Of a stretch of DNA of 64,000 bases, positions 25,925-36,336 are shown piece by piece. The notes under the pieces were generated by a model, which did not search any database, had not been told where the DNA came from, and saw only the letters and a list, made by a program, of their open reading frames with translations. The translations under genes were made by a program, and so were the position numbers. The first letter of the stretch is position 1, and each line of letters opens with the position of its first letter. The DNA lies in the NCBI RefSeq assembly GCF_042847215.1, contig NZ_AP031500.1:3472001-3536000 (forward strand), in the 5' to 3' direction. The stretch comes from Gilvimarinus japonicus. GTDB taxonomy: Bacteria > Pseudomonadota > Gammaproteobacteria > Pseudomonadales > Cellvibrionaceae.

Positions 25925-26567
25925 AATTCTTGTCTGCCACAAAAGGGTTGTGGGCGCGCTCGTGAGCAAAAGTCGACATAGGCCCGTGGCCAGGCACAAA
26001 GCGAATATCATCACCCAGCCGCCACAACTTGCCTGTAATTGAGCGCACCAGGGTGGCATGGTCGCCGCGGGGGAAGTCAGAGCGCCCCACCGCGCCGTTA
26101 AACAGCACATCTCCCACAAAGGCTAAACGTGCTTCAGTGTCTATCAGCACCACATGGCCAGGCGTATGACCGGGGCAGTGGCGCACCTGAAGCGAGCTCT
26201 GTCCGACAGCTATCACATCGCCTTCGACCAAAAACTGAGCAGGTACCACATTTTGTCGAGGCCGATGAAACCCCATCATCTGCGCTTGCTTATCCAGCAT
26301 TTCAAGCCAAAAAGTATCGTCAATATGAGGGCCGATAATGGCGGTTTGGTAATACTCCGCCAGAGCCGTGGCCGCACCCACATGATCCAAATGGCCGTGG
26401 GTGAGTAAGATCTTGGTAATACGTACGCCAGCCTGTGCAACGGCCTGTTTAATGCGCTCAGGCTCGCCTCCGGGGTCGATCAGAGCGGCTTGGTTGGTTT
26501 GATCACACCAAATTAACGAGCAATTTTGCTGGTAGTGAGTTACCGGAATAATTTGAAACTGGAGCAC
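25917..26567 (-). CDS. MBL-fold hydrolase, glyoxalase II-like
   Basis: A 216-aa metallo-beta-lactamase-fold enzyme with THGHLDHVGA (metal site HxHxDH), CPGHTPGHVV, FVGDVLFNGAVGRSDFP and a late VPGHGP. This subgroup acts on glutathione or other thioesters (glyoxalase II-like, YcbL type). I start at GTG 26567, because GAGG is 5 nt upstream and it begins at the conserved LQFQIIPVTHYQQNC. The longer open frame to 26846 crosses the psd promoter region. Confidence 0.88.
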   Translation of the reverse strand: MLQFQIIPVTHYQQNCSLIWCDQTNQAALIDPGGEPERIKQAVAQAGVRITKILLTHGHLDHVGAATALAEYYQTAIIGPHIDDTFWLEMLDKQAQMMGFHRPRQNVVPAQFLVEGDVIAVGQSSLQVRHCPGHTPGHVVLIDTEARLAFVGDVLFNGAVGRSDFPRGDHATLVRSITGKLWRLGDDIRFVPGHGPMSTFAHERAHNPFVADKNFG

Positions 26568-26718
26568 ACAAACCTCATTATTCACCACAGAAGGCAGCGC
26601 GAGCTGCAAGAGCAACAGTTTAGCAGCCAGAACGCAGCGGGAGAACGCCGAGGCGGCGAATCTCTGGTAGCATACCCCTGCGCGATTTAACCGCATGTGA
26701 GCCCACAGGATAACCCTC

Positions 26719-27579
26719 ATGAATGATAAGTTATTTACCAGCCTACAGTACCTTGTACCGCAACACGCCCTGTCTCGGTTGGCCGGTAAGGTGGCAAGCT
26801 GTCGCAACCAAACCGTTAAAAGCACTTTTATTGAGTGGTTTATCAAGCGCTACAACGTGGATATGTCGCAGGCGTTAAATGAAGACCCCGCCAGCTACGC
26901 TTGTTTTAACGACTTTTTTACCCGCGCCTTAAAAGCCGATGCCCGCCCGATTGATGATGCAGAGCACAGCGTGGTCTGCCCCGCCGATGGTGGAATTAGT
27001 CAACTGGGACGCATTGAGGAGGGGCGTATTTTTCAAGCCAAAGGGCAGCTATACAGCACCGGCGAGTTACTCGGCGGCGATGAAAAACTGGCCGCCGAAT
27101 TCGCCAACGGCCACTTTGCCACCGTTTATTTATCGCCTAAAGACTATCACCGTGTGCATATGCCTCTCACTGGGCGGCTACGCCAGATGACAGTTATTCC
27201 GGGCGACTTATTCTCCGTCAACACCGCCACGGCACGAGAAGTACCACGCCTGTTTGCCCGCAACGAACGCGCCGTTTGTATTTTTGATACCGAGGCCGGC
27301 CCAATGGCGGTGGTATTGGTCGGCGCAATGATTGTCGCCGGAATCGAAACTGTGTGGGCCGGCGAAGTCGCGCCCTTTAAACGCCGGGTCACAACGACTC
27401 ACTATAATGCCAACGACACAACAACGATTACGCTAGAAAAAGGTGCCGAGATGGGCCGCTTTAAGCTTGGTTCGACCGCGATTGTTTTATTTGCGAAAGA
27501 TAAAGTGCGCTGGAGCGAGCACTTCAGTGCAGAGACGGCAACCCGCATGGGCGAAATGATGGGCGAGATTTGTGAGTAG
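26719..27579 (+). CDS. psd: Phosphatidylserine decarboxylase proenzyme
   Basis: Psd makes phosphatidylethanolamine at the inner membrane. It self-cleaves at the LGST motif (FKLGSTAIVLF, Ser near residue 252) to form the pyruvoyl group. Other family blocks are FFTRALK, PADGGISQLG, LSPKDYHRVHMP and VGAMIVAGIETVW. At 286 aa the length is normal. AGGATAA lies just upstream of the ATG. It is divergent from the MBL gene and convergent with the HD-GYP gene, only 4 nt from its stop. Confidence 0.97.
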   Translation: MNDKLFTSLQYLVPQHALSRLAGKVASCRNQTVKSTFIEWFIKRYNVDMSQALNEDPASYACFNDFFTRALKADARPIDDAEHSVVCPADGGISQLGRIEEGRIFQAKGQLYSTGELLGGDEKLAAEFANGHFATVYLSPKDYHRVHMPLTGRLRQMTVIPGDLFSVNTATAREVPRLFARNERAVCIFDTEAGPMAVVLVGAMIVAGIETVWAGEVAPFKRRVTTTHYNANDTTTITLEKGAEMGRFKLGSTAIVLFAKDKVRWSEHFSAETATRMGEMMGEICE

Positions 27580-27583
27580 GAGC

Positions 27584-28957
27584 TTAGCGCGTAAAACGGT
27601 CTAATAAGGCCATAAGACCTTTTTTCTCGGTAGAGAGTAGATAGTTATCGCGCACGGCTATGATATCGACATCAAAACTACCGGGCTCAAGGTCACGGGC
27701 GATTTCGACTTTTTGCACATCGGCCAAAGACACTTTTCCCGCATCAATTAACGCCTGCTTGGTGCGGTCATCATCGGCCAAATCTAATAATCGCGGCGTT
27801 TTTAGCGGCTGCTTCAAAGCATCGATTACCAGCATGACTTTGGGCTTTAAGCGGCGCTCAAAGTTTTGCTCAACCACCACCCCAACCTCACCGGTATTGA
27901 GCTCGACCAATGTTCCCGTTGGGTAGAGGCCAATTGCCCGAATAAACTCGACCACGAGATCTTCCTGAAACTGTATATTGCGTAGCTCATACAGCCTGGC
28001 CACAGCTTTAGAGGGGGCGATCGGTACGACCGCCCCACGAGGGGTAATTACCGTATCGTAAAACGTGACTATCCCGGCAATTTTACCCAGCAGTGGAATC
28101 TTATCGCCCATCAAGTGCTGTGGAAAACCGCTGCCATTTAGACGCTCACAGTGCGTGCGCACCACGCTAAGCACACGCGGCTCCATGCCGTCAGCGCTTT
28201 TTAGTAGCTCGACCCCCAACTCGACAAAGCGCTCGTATTGTTTTTGCTCTTCCTCGCTGCGGTCAGGTTTAATAATAAGCTCGTGGGGCAGTTTGGTTTT
28301 ACCGACATCTTTAAGTAAAACTCCCATCGCCAAAATATCCAGCTCACGTTTAGCCAACCCGATATGACGACCAAATAATATCGCCCAAACCGACGAGCGC
28401 AAGGCGTGGCTGTAAGTATACTCATCCGTCTCTTGCACCCGAGACAGCCAGGTAAAGGCATCGGGGTTGCGCAGTACACTGTCGACCATATCACTGGCCA
28501 AGCGACGGGTCTCGGCTACGGGGATGTCATAGAACTTTTCTGAATCTAGCTGCGAGAGAACGTCAGCTACGGCGGAATACACTTTTTGGTGTAAATCGCG
28601 GGCCTTTTTTACTTCACGCCCGAGAGGCTTTACCTCTGTATACTGATTGCGCTGAACCTTAATCGGCTTGACCGGCACCGTCACAGGTGCAGTATCGACA
28701 TGACGTGTGGGGCCACTTTTGCCTCCCCCTGTCACACCGTCATAAGAACGCAGTTTAGTTGCTACCGGCGAGCGACCCTTTACCACATCGATGTATACAT
28801 GATTGCAAAGGCTTTTAAGCTTTTTTAGCTCATCTATATCTCGTATGTAAAAGCCTTGTAGCGGAAACGGGGTTTGCGTCCACGGCCGATCCAGCCCCGA
28901 CACATACATGCCGATGGTTAGCTCGTTAACACTTAACTTAACCTGCTTTATCCCCAC
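27584..28957 (-). CDS. Degenerate HD-GYP domain protein with DUF3391 N-terminus
   Basis: A 457-aa protein. Residues 1-70 are a DUF3391-type domain (KLSVNELTIGMYVSGLDRPW). Residues about 185-340 are an HD-GYP fold, but key residues differ from active c-di-GMP phosphodiesterases: the HD pair reads LLKDVGK (Lys for His), the His-containing helix reads RFVELGVELL (Phe where His is usual), HHE reads HCE, and GYP reads GFP. It is therefore probably a non-catalytic sensor or partner. GTG 28957 has GGGAG 5 nt upstream, and I prefer it to the upstream start at 29035. Confidence 0.85.
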   Translation of the reverse strand: MGIKQVKLSVNELTIGMYVSGLDRPWTQTPFPLQGFYIRDIDELKKLKSLCNHVYIDVVKGRSPVATKLRSYDGVTGGGKSGPTRHVDTAPVTVPVKPIKVQRNQYTEVKPLGREVKKARDLHQKVYSAVADVLSQLDSEKFYDIPVAETRRLASDMVDSVLRNPDAFTWLSRVQETDEYTYSHALRSSVWAILFGRHIGLAKRELDILAMGVLLKDVGKTKLPHELIIKPDRSEEEQKQYERFVELGVELLKSADGMEPRVLSVVRTHCERLNGSGFPQHLMGDKIPLLGKIAGIVTFYDTVITPRGAVVPIAPSKAVARLYELRNIQFQEDLVVEFIRAIGLYPTGTLVELNTGEVGVVVEQNFERRLKPKVMLVIDALKQPLKTPRLLDLADDDRTKQALIDAGKVSLADVQKVEIARDLEPGSFDVDIIAVRDNYLLSTEKKGLMALLDRFTR

Positions 28958-29105
28958 TGCCGCTCCCTCGTAGCCCTTGATCGAGCTCAGCCATTGACCG
29001 CCGGGTCGAGCCGACGTATTCCAAAGTACCGACACAGCCCGATTTCAAGGGGTATTGGCTCAACCAGTGTAATCAATATTCTCAAATGGCGCCATATACT
29101 GCCGA

Positions 29106-30170
29106 TCAAGGGTGGTATTGCGCCGATAAATCGTGAACGGCGCGAATAAAGGCACCCGCGTGCTCGGGATCAACCTCAGGGGTAATGCCGTGCCCCAAAT
29201 TAAATACATGCCCGGAGCCGGCCCCGAAAGATTCTAATATCGCAGCGACTTCAGCGCGGATACGGTCGGGCTTAGCGTACAAGATGGTTGGGTCCATATT
29301 GCCCTGTAGTGCCACCCTGGACCCCACTCGTGCGCGAGCAATACCGATGTCCGTCGTCCAGTCAAGACCGAGTGCATCGGCGCCGGTATCGGCCATTGTT
29401 TCCAGCCACTGCCCGCCACCTTTGGTAAACAATATCACCGGCACCCGACGTCCTTCGCGCTCGCGAATAAGCCCCTTAACAATTTTATCCAGATAGTTCA
29501 GGGAGAACTCCCGGTAGGCATTGTGAGACAACGCCCCACCCCAGGTATCAAATATTTGCACCGCCTGTGCCCCCGCTTCAATTTGCGCATTAAGGTAAAC
29601 GATGACCGATTGCGCAAGAGTATCGAGCAGTTGGTGCATCAACTCCGGCTGGTTGTAAAGCATTTGCTTTGCTCGACGAAAATCTTTGCTGGAGCCACCT
29701 TCGATCATATAGGTGGCCAACGTCCAGGGGCTGCCAGAAAAACCAATTAAGGGCACACTACCATTAAGCTCGCGCCGGATTAACGACACGGCATCAATCA
29801 CATAGGGAAGATCTTTGGCCGGGTCAATAATACGCAGAGCATTGATATCCGCCTCGGTACGTACCGGCTTTTTAAACTTAGGGCCTTCGCCCGTTTCAAA
29901 ATAAAGCCCCAACCCCATAGCGTCAGGAATAGTCAGTATGTCCGAAAATAAAATAGCAGCGTCAAGGGGGTAACGCGCTAGCGGCTGCATGGTGACTTCG
30001 CAGGCCATTTCTGGGTTGCCACACAACCCCATAAAGTTTCCCGCCCGCTCGCGGCTAGCGCGATACTCGGGTAAATAACGGCCCGCCTGGCGCATCATCC
30101 ATACGGGGGTAACATCAACGGGCTCGCGCAACAGCGCCCGCAAAAAGCGATCATTTTTAAGTTGGCTCAT
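29106..30170 (-). CDS. hemE: Uroporphyrinogen decarboxylase
   Basis: HemE removes four acetate carboxyls of uroporphyrinogen III to give coproporphyrinogen III. At 354 aa it has normal length. Both signatures are present: WMMRQAGRYLPEYR near residue 24, and GFSGSPWTLATYMIEGG near residue 145. Gly-rich HVFNLGHGI follows near the C-terminus. It lies downstream of gltD on the same strand, but a strong terminator separates the two. Confidence 0.97.
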   Translation of the reverse strand: MSQLKNDRFLRALLREPVDVTPVWMMRQAGRYLPEYRASRERAGNFMGLCGNPEMACEVTMQPLARYPLDAAILFSDILTIPDAMGLGLYFETGEGPKFKKPVRTEADINALRIIDPAKDLPYVIDAVSLIRRELNGSVPLIGFSGSPWTLATYMIEGGSSKDFRRAKQMLYNQPELMHQLLDTLAQSVIVYLNAQIEAGAQAVQIFDTWGGALSHNAYREFSLNYLDKIVKGLIREREGRRVPVILFTKGGGQWLETMADTGADALGLDWTTDIGIARARVGSRVALQGNMDPTILYAKPDRIRAEVAAILESFGAGSGHVFNLGHGITPEVDPEHAGAFIRAVHDLSAQYHP

Positions 30171-30285
30171 GGTTTATCGGCTGTCCACTGAGGCGTCTTG
30201 TTATGGGTTATCGTACGGCGCAGTCCAGATGGAGGCCTCACTTCACTCCTCCGGGTGCGTATGATTGCGAGAGTCATTACCCGAT

Positions 30286-30315
30286 AAAAAAGCCGGTCTA
30301 AAGACCGGCTTTTTT
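30286..30315 (-). terminator. Terminator of gltBD
   Basis: GCCGGTCT (30292-30299) pairs with AGACCGGC (30302-30309), flanked by six A and six T. It lies 3 nt after the gltD stop and is symmetric, so it could stop transcription both ways. Confidence 0.92.
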
Positions 30316-30317
30316 AT

Positions 30318-31736
30318 TTAAACTTCGAGGTAATCCAGTATTCCTTCGGCGGCCTCGCGGCCCTCCCAAATGGCAGTTACCACCAAGTCAGAGCCTCGCA
30401 CCATATCACCACCGGCAAACACTTTAGGGTTGGTGGTTTGAAACTTAAACTCTTGCTCCTCTGGCGCGACAACGCCGCCCCAGCTATTAACGTCAACCTT
30501 TTGCTCGGCCAACCACTCGGGCGGACTCGGGCGAAACCCAAACGCCACCAAGACAACATCGGCCGGCAGGATCTCTTCACTACCCGCAATAGGTTCGGGA
30601 CGACGACGACCATTCTCGTCGGGCTCACCCAACTGAGTGGTAACGACCTTAACGCCTTCGACTTTATCTTCACCGACAATGGCAACGGGCTGACGGTTAA
30701 ACAAAAACTCGACGCCTTCTTCGCGAGCATTTTGCACTTCGCGCTTAGAGCCCGGCATGTTTTCTTCGTCGCGACGATAAGCACAGGATACTGACTCGGC
30801 ACCTTGGCGGATCGACGTGCGATTGCAGTCCATCGCGGTATCACCACCACCGAGCACCACGACGCGTTTGCCACTCACGCTAACAAAGTCGTCTTCACTT
30901 TTTTCAAAGCCAAGGTTGCGATTCACATTCGACACTAAAAACGGAAGAGCATCGTACACGCCAGGTAAATCTTCACCGGGGAAGCCGCCCTTCATGTAAT
31001 TGTAAGTACCCATGCCCATAAACACGGCATCGTACTCACTCATCAACTCTTGCATGGTAATGTCAGTGCCGACACTGGTGTTAAGACGGAACTCAACACC
31101 CATTTCAGTAAAAATTTCTCGGCGCCGAGTCATCACAGACTTTTCTAATTTAAACTCGGGAATCCCAAAGGTCAGAAGGCCGCCAATTTCTGGGTAGCGA
31201 TCAAACACAACAGGCTTAACGCCGTTACGCACTAACACATCCGCACAACCTAAGCCCGCCGGGCCAGCACCAATAACCGCGACTTTTTTATCGGTCCACT
31301 TTACTTTGGACATATCTGGGCGCCAGCCCATGGCAAAGGCGGTATCGGTAATATATTTTTCTGCATTGCCAATGGTTACGGCACCAAAGCCGTCATTCAG
31401 CGTACAGGCACCTTCACACAAACGATCCTGTGGACAGACCCGACCACACACCTCGGGCAGTGTGTTGGTTTGGTGACTTAGCTCGGCCGCCTCAAAGATA
31501 TTCCCCTCGGAGATTAACTTTAACCAGTTAGGAATAAAGTTGTGTACCGGACACTTCCATTCACAATAGGGGTTGCCACACTCAAGACAGCGATGGGACT
31601 GACCCGCCACTTCTTCTTTACTGTATGGCTCATAAATTTCCACAAACTCATGCTTGCGAGTCTGGATGTCTTTTTTCGACGGATCCTGACGGCCTACATC
31701 AAGAAACTGAAAATTATTGCTCAAACGTTCGGCCAT
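30318..31736 (-). CDS. gltD: Glutamate synthase small (beta) subunit
   Basis: GltD takes electrons from NADPH through FAD and Fe-S clusters to GltB. At 472 aa it has the N-terminal cysteine block CLECGNPYCEWKCPVHN, then FAD motif VIGAGPAGLGCADVL near residue 152, and the NADPH motif VVLGGGDTAMDCNRTS near residue 292. It follows gltB by 34 nt. The terminator begins right after the stop. Confidence 0.97.
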   Translation of the reverse strand: MAERLSNNFQFLDVGRQDPSKKDIQTRKHEFVEIYEPYSKEEVAGQSHRCLECGNPYCEWKCPVHNFIPNWLKLISEGNIFEAAELSHQTNTLPEVCGRVCPQDRLCEGACTLNDGFGAVTIGNAEKYITDTAFAMGWRPDMSKVKWTDKKVAVIGAGPAGLGCADVLVRNGVKPVVFDRYPEIGGLLTFGIPEFKLEKSVMTRRREIFTEMGVEFRLNTSVGTDITMQELMSEYDAVFMGMGTYNYMKGGFPGEDLPGVYDALPFLVSNVNRNLGFEKSEDDFVSVSGKRVVVLGGGDTAMDCNRTSIRQGAESVSCAYRRDEENMPGSKREVQNAREEGVEFLFNRQPVAIVGEDKVEGVKVVTTQLGEPDENGRRRPEPIAGSEEILPADVVLVAFGFRPSPPEWLAEQKVDVNSWGGVVAPEEQEFKFQTTNPKVFAGGDMVRGSDLVVTAIWEGREAAEGILDYLEV

Positions 31737-31770
31737 AGTTAATGCCTCTAAACTGTTAAACCCAACGGGG

Positions 31771-34700
31771 TTATTCGCCGCGCGTCTTAACGCTTTCCAG
31801 CAGACTTTTTACGCTGGCGGCTTTGGGTTTTACTAACCAGAATTTACCCACGTAATCATCGAAGTTGGCTAAGAGCTTCTCGCCCCAAGCACTGCCGGTC
31901 TCTTGGATAAACTCTTCAATGACGCCGCGCAGATGGTGACGGTGCGCTTCTAACGACTCGGTATCAACCCGGTGGATCTCCACTAGCTCGTGATTGTAAC
32001 GGTCGACGAATTGGTTGTGCTCATCTAACACGTAGGCAAAACCGCCGGTCATACCTGCGCCAAAGTTAACACCCGTATCACCCAGCACGGTAACAACGCC
32101 GCCCGTCATGTATTCACAACAGTGATCACCGGCACCTTCGACTACAACCTGCGCACCCGAATTACGTACCGCGCAACGCTCGCCCGCGGTACCTGCGGCA
32201 AACAACTTGCCCCCGGTAGCACCGTACAAGCAGGTGTTACCCATAATACTGGTAACATTTGACGCGAACTCAGAGCCGGCTGGAGGACGGATCACGATCT
32301 TGCCTCCGGCCATGCCTTTACCGACGTAATCGTTGGCATCACCCTCGAGGTACATTTCAAGACCGCCAGCATTCCAAACACCAAAGCTCTGCCCAGCAAT
32401 ACCGGTCAAATTAAGCTTGATGGGGTTGTCGGCCATGCCTTGGTTGCCGTGACGCTTAGCGATCTCACCGCTTAAACGGGCACCAATAGAACGGTCACAG
32501 TTGGTTAGGTGAAAACTAAACTCGCCGCCCGATTTTGCTTCAATGGTAGGCAAGACTTCTTTCACCATGGCTTCTGCCAACTCACCCTTATCGAACGGCG
32601 TGTTACGCGATACCGCGCACAACTGTGGCTTCGTCGCCAAAAATTCATCAGTATGAATAATGGGACTGAGGTCCAGCTGTTTCTGCTTAGCTGTATTGCC
32701 CTCAGTCAGCGCCAACAAATCTACGCGACCGACCAGCTCGGCCAAGGTTTTCACACCCAAGTCAGCCATCATCAGGCGCACTTCTTCGGCGACGAAGCGG
32801 AAAAAGTTTTTCGCCATTTCGACAGTGCCGATGTAATGCTCCTCACGGAGTTTTTCGTTTTGGGTGGCAACACCGGTAGCGCAGTTATTTAAATGGCAAA
32901 TACGCAGATATTTACAACCCAGCGCCACCATCGGCGCGGTACCAAAACCAAAACTCTCGGCACCCAACATGGCCGCTTTAATAACGTCCAAGCCAGTTTT
33001 TAACCCACCATCGGTTTGCACCCGTACTTTGTCGCGCAAGTCGTTGGCGCGCAGAGTTTGATGGGTCTCTGACAGGCCCAGCTCCCACGGCGAGCCAGCA
33101 TAGCGAATCGAGGTCAGCGGGCTTGCTGCGGTACCGCCATCGTAGCCAGAAATGGTAATCAAATCCGCATAAGCTTTCGCCACACCGGCGGCGATTGTGC
33201 CGACGCCGGGGCGAGACACCAACTTAACCGACACCAACGCGTCAGGGTTGACCTGCTTTAAGTCGTAGATCAACTGCGCTAAATCTTCGATCGAATAAAT
33301 ATCATGATGCGGCGGCGGCGAAATTAGCGTTACGCCGGGCACTGAATAGCGCAACCGGGCAATCAAGGCATTCACTTTACCGCCGGGCAGCTGGCCACCC
33401 TCGCCAGGCTTAGCGCCCTGAGCAACCTTAATTTGCAGCACTTCGGCATTAACCAAATAATGCGGCGTCACGCCAAAGCGACCCGAGGCAATCTGCTTAA
33501 TTTTAGACACCTTGTTGGTGCCAAAGCGGACCGGGTCTTCACCACCTTCACCGCTATTTGATCGCCCTCCCAGAGTGTTCATGGCTTCAGCCAGAGCTTC
33601 GTGCGCCTCTGGCGACAGCGCACCTAGCGACATGCCGGCCGAGTCAAAGCGTTTAATAATACTCTCGATTGGCTCGACATCATCCAGCGCTATAGGCTTG
33701 TTGACACCGCCCTGCACCCTGATTAAATCGCGCAACGTGGCAACCGGGCGAGTGTTCACTAGGTCAGAATACTTTTGCCACAGTTTCCAATCGCCTGTTT
33801 GCACGGCGTCTTGTAAGGCCATGACCACATCGGGGTTGAACGCGTGATACTCTTGTCCGTGCACATATTTAAGCAAGCCCCCCTGAACAATAGGCTTGCG
33901 ATCCAACCAAGCGGTTTTCGCCAAGGCTTTTTGATCGTTTTCAATATCTTCAAAACGAGCACCCTTGATCCGGGATGGGGTGCCGACAAAACAGGTATCA
34001 ACCACTTCGTCAGCAAGACCAACCGCCTCAAATAGTTGCGCGCCACGGTAAGACGTTACGGTAGAAATCCCCATTTTTGAAAGGATTTTCAACAAGCCCT
34101 TATCAAGGCCTTTGCGGTAGTTTTTATAGGCGTGATCAACGTCGGTCAACAACTCACCTTTGTTCAGCAAGTCGTTCATCACGTAGTAACTAAGGTACGG
34201 ATAAACGGCGGTAGCGCCGTAACCGATCAAGGCGGCCACTTGGTGTGAGTCCCGCGCGGTGCCAGTTTCAACAATAATGTTGGCATCGCAGCGCAAGCCA
34301 TTTTGCGTCAGGTAATGGTGTACCGCGCCAGTCGCCAGCAATGCGTGAATCGGCAGCTGTCCTTGCTTAAGCTCCATATCGCTAAGCACTACCAATACTG
34401 TGCCGCCGCGCACGGCCTCCGCCACGCGCTCACACAAGTCATCAATAGCTTGCTGCAAGCCTTTTTTAAGCGGGTCATAGGTCAGCGCAAATGTCTCTGC
34501 CTTGTAATCGCTACGGCCCAAATTAGTCAGCGCGCGAAATTTGGCTGGAGACAACACCGGCGAGGCCAAAATGACACGGTTGGCGTGCTCTTCGGTTTCT
34601 TCGTACACTGATAGCTCGCGCCCGACACAGGTCTCGAGCGACATGACAATGGCTTCGCGCAGCGGATCGATTGGCGGGTTTGTCACCTGCGCAAACTGCT

Positions 34701-36225
34701 GCCTAAAGTAGTCGTAAACCGAGCGTTGTTTACTGGACAGAACGGCCATTGGGGTATCATCCCCCATTGAACCAACAGCCTCTTGGCCACCTTCGGCAAG
34801 CGGGCGCAATACTTGATCGCGCTCCTCAAAGGTCACCTGGTACATCTTCATAAACGCCTTCATGTCGGCGCCCGACAAACCGTTCTCGGCAACGTCAGTC
34901 TCAAGGGTAGACTCGATACGCACGGCATTGTCTTTCAGCCAGCGCTTATAGGGCTGCCCCTCTTTAAGCTGCTTGTCGACATCGTGCGTATGAAACAGCT
35001 CGCCCGTCTCGGTATCAACCGACAAAATCTGACCGGGCCCTAAACGACCTTTAGCAACTACGTCTTCAGGCTTGTAGTTGTATACGCCAACCTCCGAAGC
35101 CACGGTGATAATGTCGTCTTTGGTGATAACCCAGCGCGACGGACGCAACCCATTGCGATCCAATGTACACACAGCATAGCGGCCATCGGTAATCACAAGG
35201 CCGGCCGGGCCATCCCAAGGCTCAACGTGCATGGAGTTATATTCATAAAAAGCGCGCAAGTCTGAATCCATATGCTCGACATTCTGCCACGCCGGTGGCA
35301 CCAACATACGGACGGCGCGATGCAGCTCCATACCACCAATCAGCAGCACTTCAAGCATATTATCCAGGCTTGAAGAGTCCGAACCGGTACGGTTAACCAA
35401 AGGCGCCACATCGGCGATATCGGGCAACAAAGGCGTCGAGAATTTATCCGTGCGCGCAACTGACCAGTTGCGATTTCCCATAACCGTATTGATCTCACCA
35501 TTGTGAGCCAACATCCGAAACGGCTGAGCCAGCGGCCACTGCGGGGTGGTGTTCGTTGAGAAACGCTGATGGAAGACACAGATCGCAGTCTCGAGACGCT
35601 CATCGGCAAGGTCGGCAAAAAACTGCGGCAAATCTACCGGCATCATTAAGCCTTTATAAGACAGTACCGTGGTGCTCAAGCTTGCGATATAAAAGGCCGA
35701 ATCACTTTGCAGCGCAATCTCCGTGCGCCGGCGAGCCATCAACAGCTTGGCACTCACCTCGGCGTTACTCAGGCCATCGGGACTGTTGATAAAGACATGA
35801 TTAAACAGCGGCAGTGACTCTAGGGCGATAGGTCCAAGGCAACTGCTATCTACCGGCACCTCTCGCCAGCCTGCGACACTCAAGCCTTCATCCGCGATCG
35901 CGCGCTCCAGCAGCTCGCGCGCGGCATCAGCTTTGGCCGCGTCGCGACTCAGCATCACAGAGCCAACCCCATAGATATCGGTCAAGGCGGTGGCAAATGA
36001 CTCCGCCGCCACCGCACGCATGAAACTGTCGGGCTTTTGCAGCAACAGACCACAGCCATCCCCAGTTTTACCGTCAGCAGCAATACCGCCACGGTGAGTC
36101 ATGCACGTCAATGATTCGATCGCGGTCTCGAGCAGACGATGGCTGGTCTTACCCTTTAAATGGGCAATAAGACCAAATCCACAGTTGTCTTTAAACTCGT
36201 CCAACCGGTACAGGCCAGTGGTCAT
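31771..36225 (-). CDS. gltB: Glutamate synthase large (alpha) subunit
   Basis: GltB makes two glutamates from glutamine and 2-oxoglutarate. The 1484-aa chain starts with a 14-residue propeptide, so Cys15 (CGFGLIAHL) is the glutaminase nucleophile. The synthase domain holds FMN and the 3Fe-4S cysteines in CKYLRICHLNNCATG, and a C-terminal beta-helix domain follows. The usual gene order is gltB then gltD. The leader contains a terminator-like hairpin (separate entry). Confidence 0.97.
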   Translation of the reverse strand: MTTGLYRLDEFKDNCGFGLIAHLKGKTSHRLLETAIESLTCMTHRGGIAADGKTGDGCGLLLQKPDSFMRAVAAESFATALTDIYGVGSVMLSRDAAKADAARELLERAIADEGLSVAGWREVPVDSSCLGPIALESLPLFNHVFINSPDGLSNAEVSAKLLMARRRTEIALQSDSAFYIASLSTTVLSYKGLMMPVDLPQFFADLADERLETAICVFHQRFSTNTTPQWPLAQPFRMLAHNGEINTVMGNRNWSVARTDKFSTPLLPDIADVAPLVNRTGSDSSSLDNMLEVLLIGGMELHRAVRMLVPPAWQNVEHMDSDLRAFYEYNSMHVEPWDGPAGLVITDGRYAVCTLDRNGLRPSRWVITKDDIITVASEVGVYNYKPEDVVAKGRLGPGQILSVDTETGELFHTHDVDKQLKEGQPYKRWLKDNAVRIESTLETDVAENGLSGADMKAFMKMYQVTFEERDQVLRPLAEGGQEAVGSMGDDTPMAVLSSKQRSVYDYFRQQFAQVTNPPIDPLREAIVMSLETCVGRELSVYEETEEHANRVILASPVLSPAKFRALTNLGRSDYKAETFALTYDPLKKGLQQAIDDLCERVAEAVRGGTVLVVLSDMELKQGQLPIHALLATGAVHHYLTQNGLRCDANIIVETGTARDSHQVAALIGYGATAVYPYLSYYVMNDLLNKGELLTDVDHAYKNYRKGLDKGLLKILSKMGISTVTSYRGAQLFEAVGLADEVVDTCFVGTPSRIKGARFEDIENDQKALAKTAWLDRKPIVQGGLLKYVHGQEYHAFNPDVVMALQDAVQTGDWKLWQKYSDLVNTRPVATLRDLIRVQGGVNKPIALDDVEPIESIIKRFDSAGMSLGALSPEAHEALAEAMNTLGGRSNSGEGGEDPVRFGTNKVSKIKQIASGRFGVTPHYLVNAEVLQIKVAQGAKPGEGGQLPGGKVNALIARLRYSVPGVTLISPPPHHDIYSIEDLAQLIYDLKQVNPDALVSVKLVSRPGVGTIAAGVAKAYADLITISGYDGGTAASPLTSIRYAGSPWELGLSETHQTLRANDLRDKVRVQTDGGLKTGLDVIKAAMLGAESFGFGTAPMVALGCKYLRICHLNNCATGVATQNEKLREEHYIGTVEMAKNFFRFVAEEVRLMMADLGVKTLAELVGRVDLLALTEGNTAKQKQLDLSPIIHTDEFLATKPQLCAVSRNTPFDKGELAEAMVKEVLPTIEAKSGGEFSFHLTNCDRSIGARLSGEIAKRHGNQGMADNPIKLNLTGIAGQSFGVWNAGGLEMYLEGDANDYVGKGMAGGKIVIRPPAGSEFASNVTSIMGNTCLYGATGGKLFAAGTAGERCAVRNSGAQVVVEGAGDHCCEYMTGGVVTVLGDTGVNFGAGMTGGFAYVLDEHNQFVDRYNHELVEIHRVDTESLEAHRHHLRGVIEEFIQETGSAWGEKLLANFDDYVGKFWLVKPKAASVKSLLESVKTRGE

Positions 36226-36291
36226 ACGCTGTCTCTCAATTTCAGTATCTGTAGCAACCCGCCGTCACACAAGCTTTGGCGGTGCCACCGA

Positions 36292-36318
36292 CAAAAAAGC
36301 CCCTAAACGAGAGGGGCT
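36292..36318 (-). terminator. Terminator-like hairpin in the gltB leader
   Basis: On the minus strand AGCCCCT (36318-36312) pairs with AGGGGCT (36304-36298) over a 7-nt loop, followed directly by six T (36297-36292). It points toward gltB, 67 nt before its ATG. No minus-strand gene lies upstream for it to end, so it may be an attenuator or a leftover terminator. Confidence 0.65.
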
Positions 36319-36336
36319 ATTACAAATGGGCGCAGA

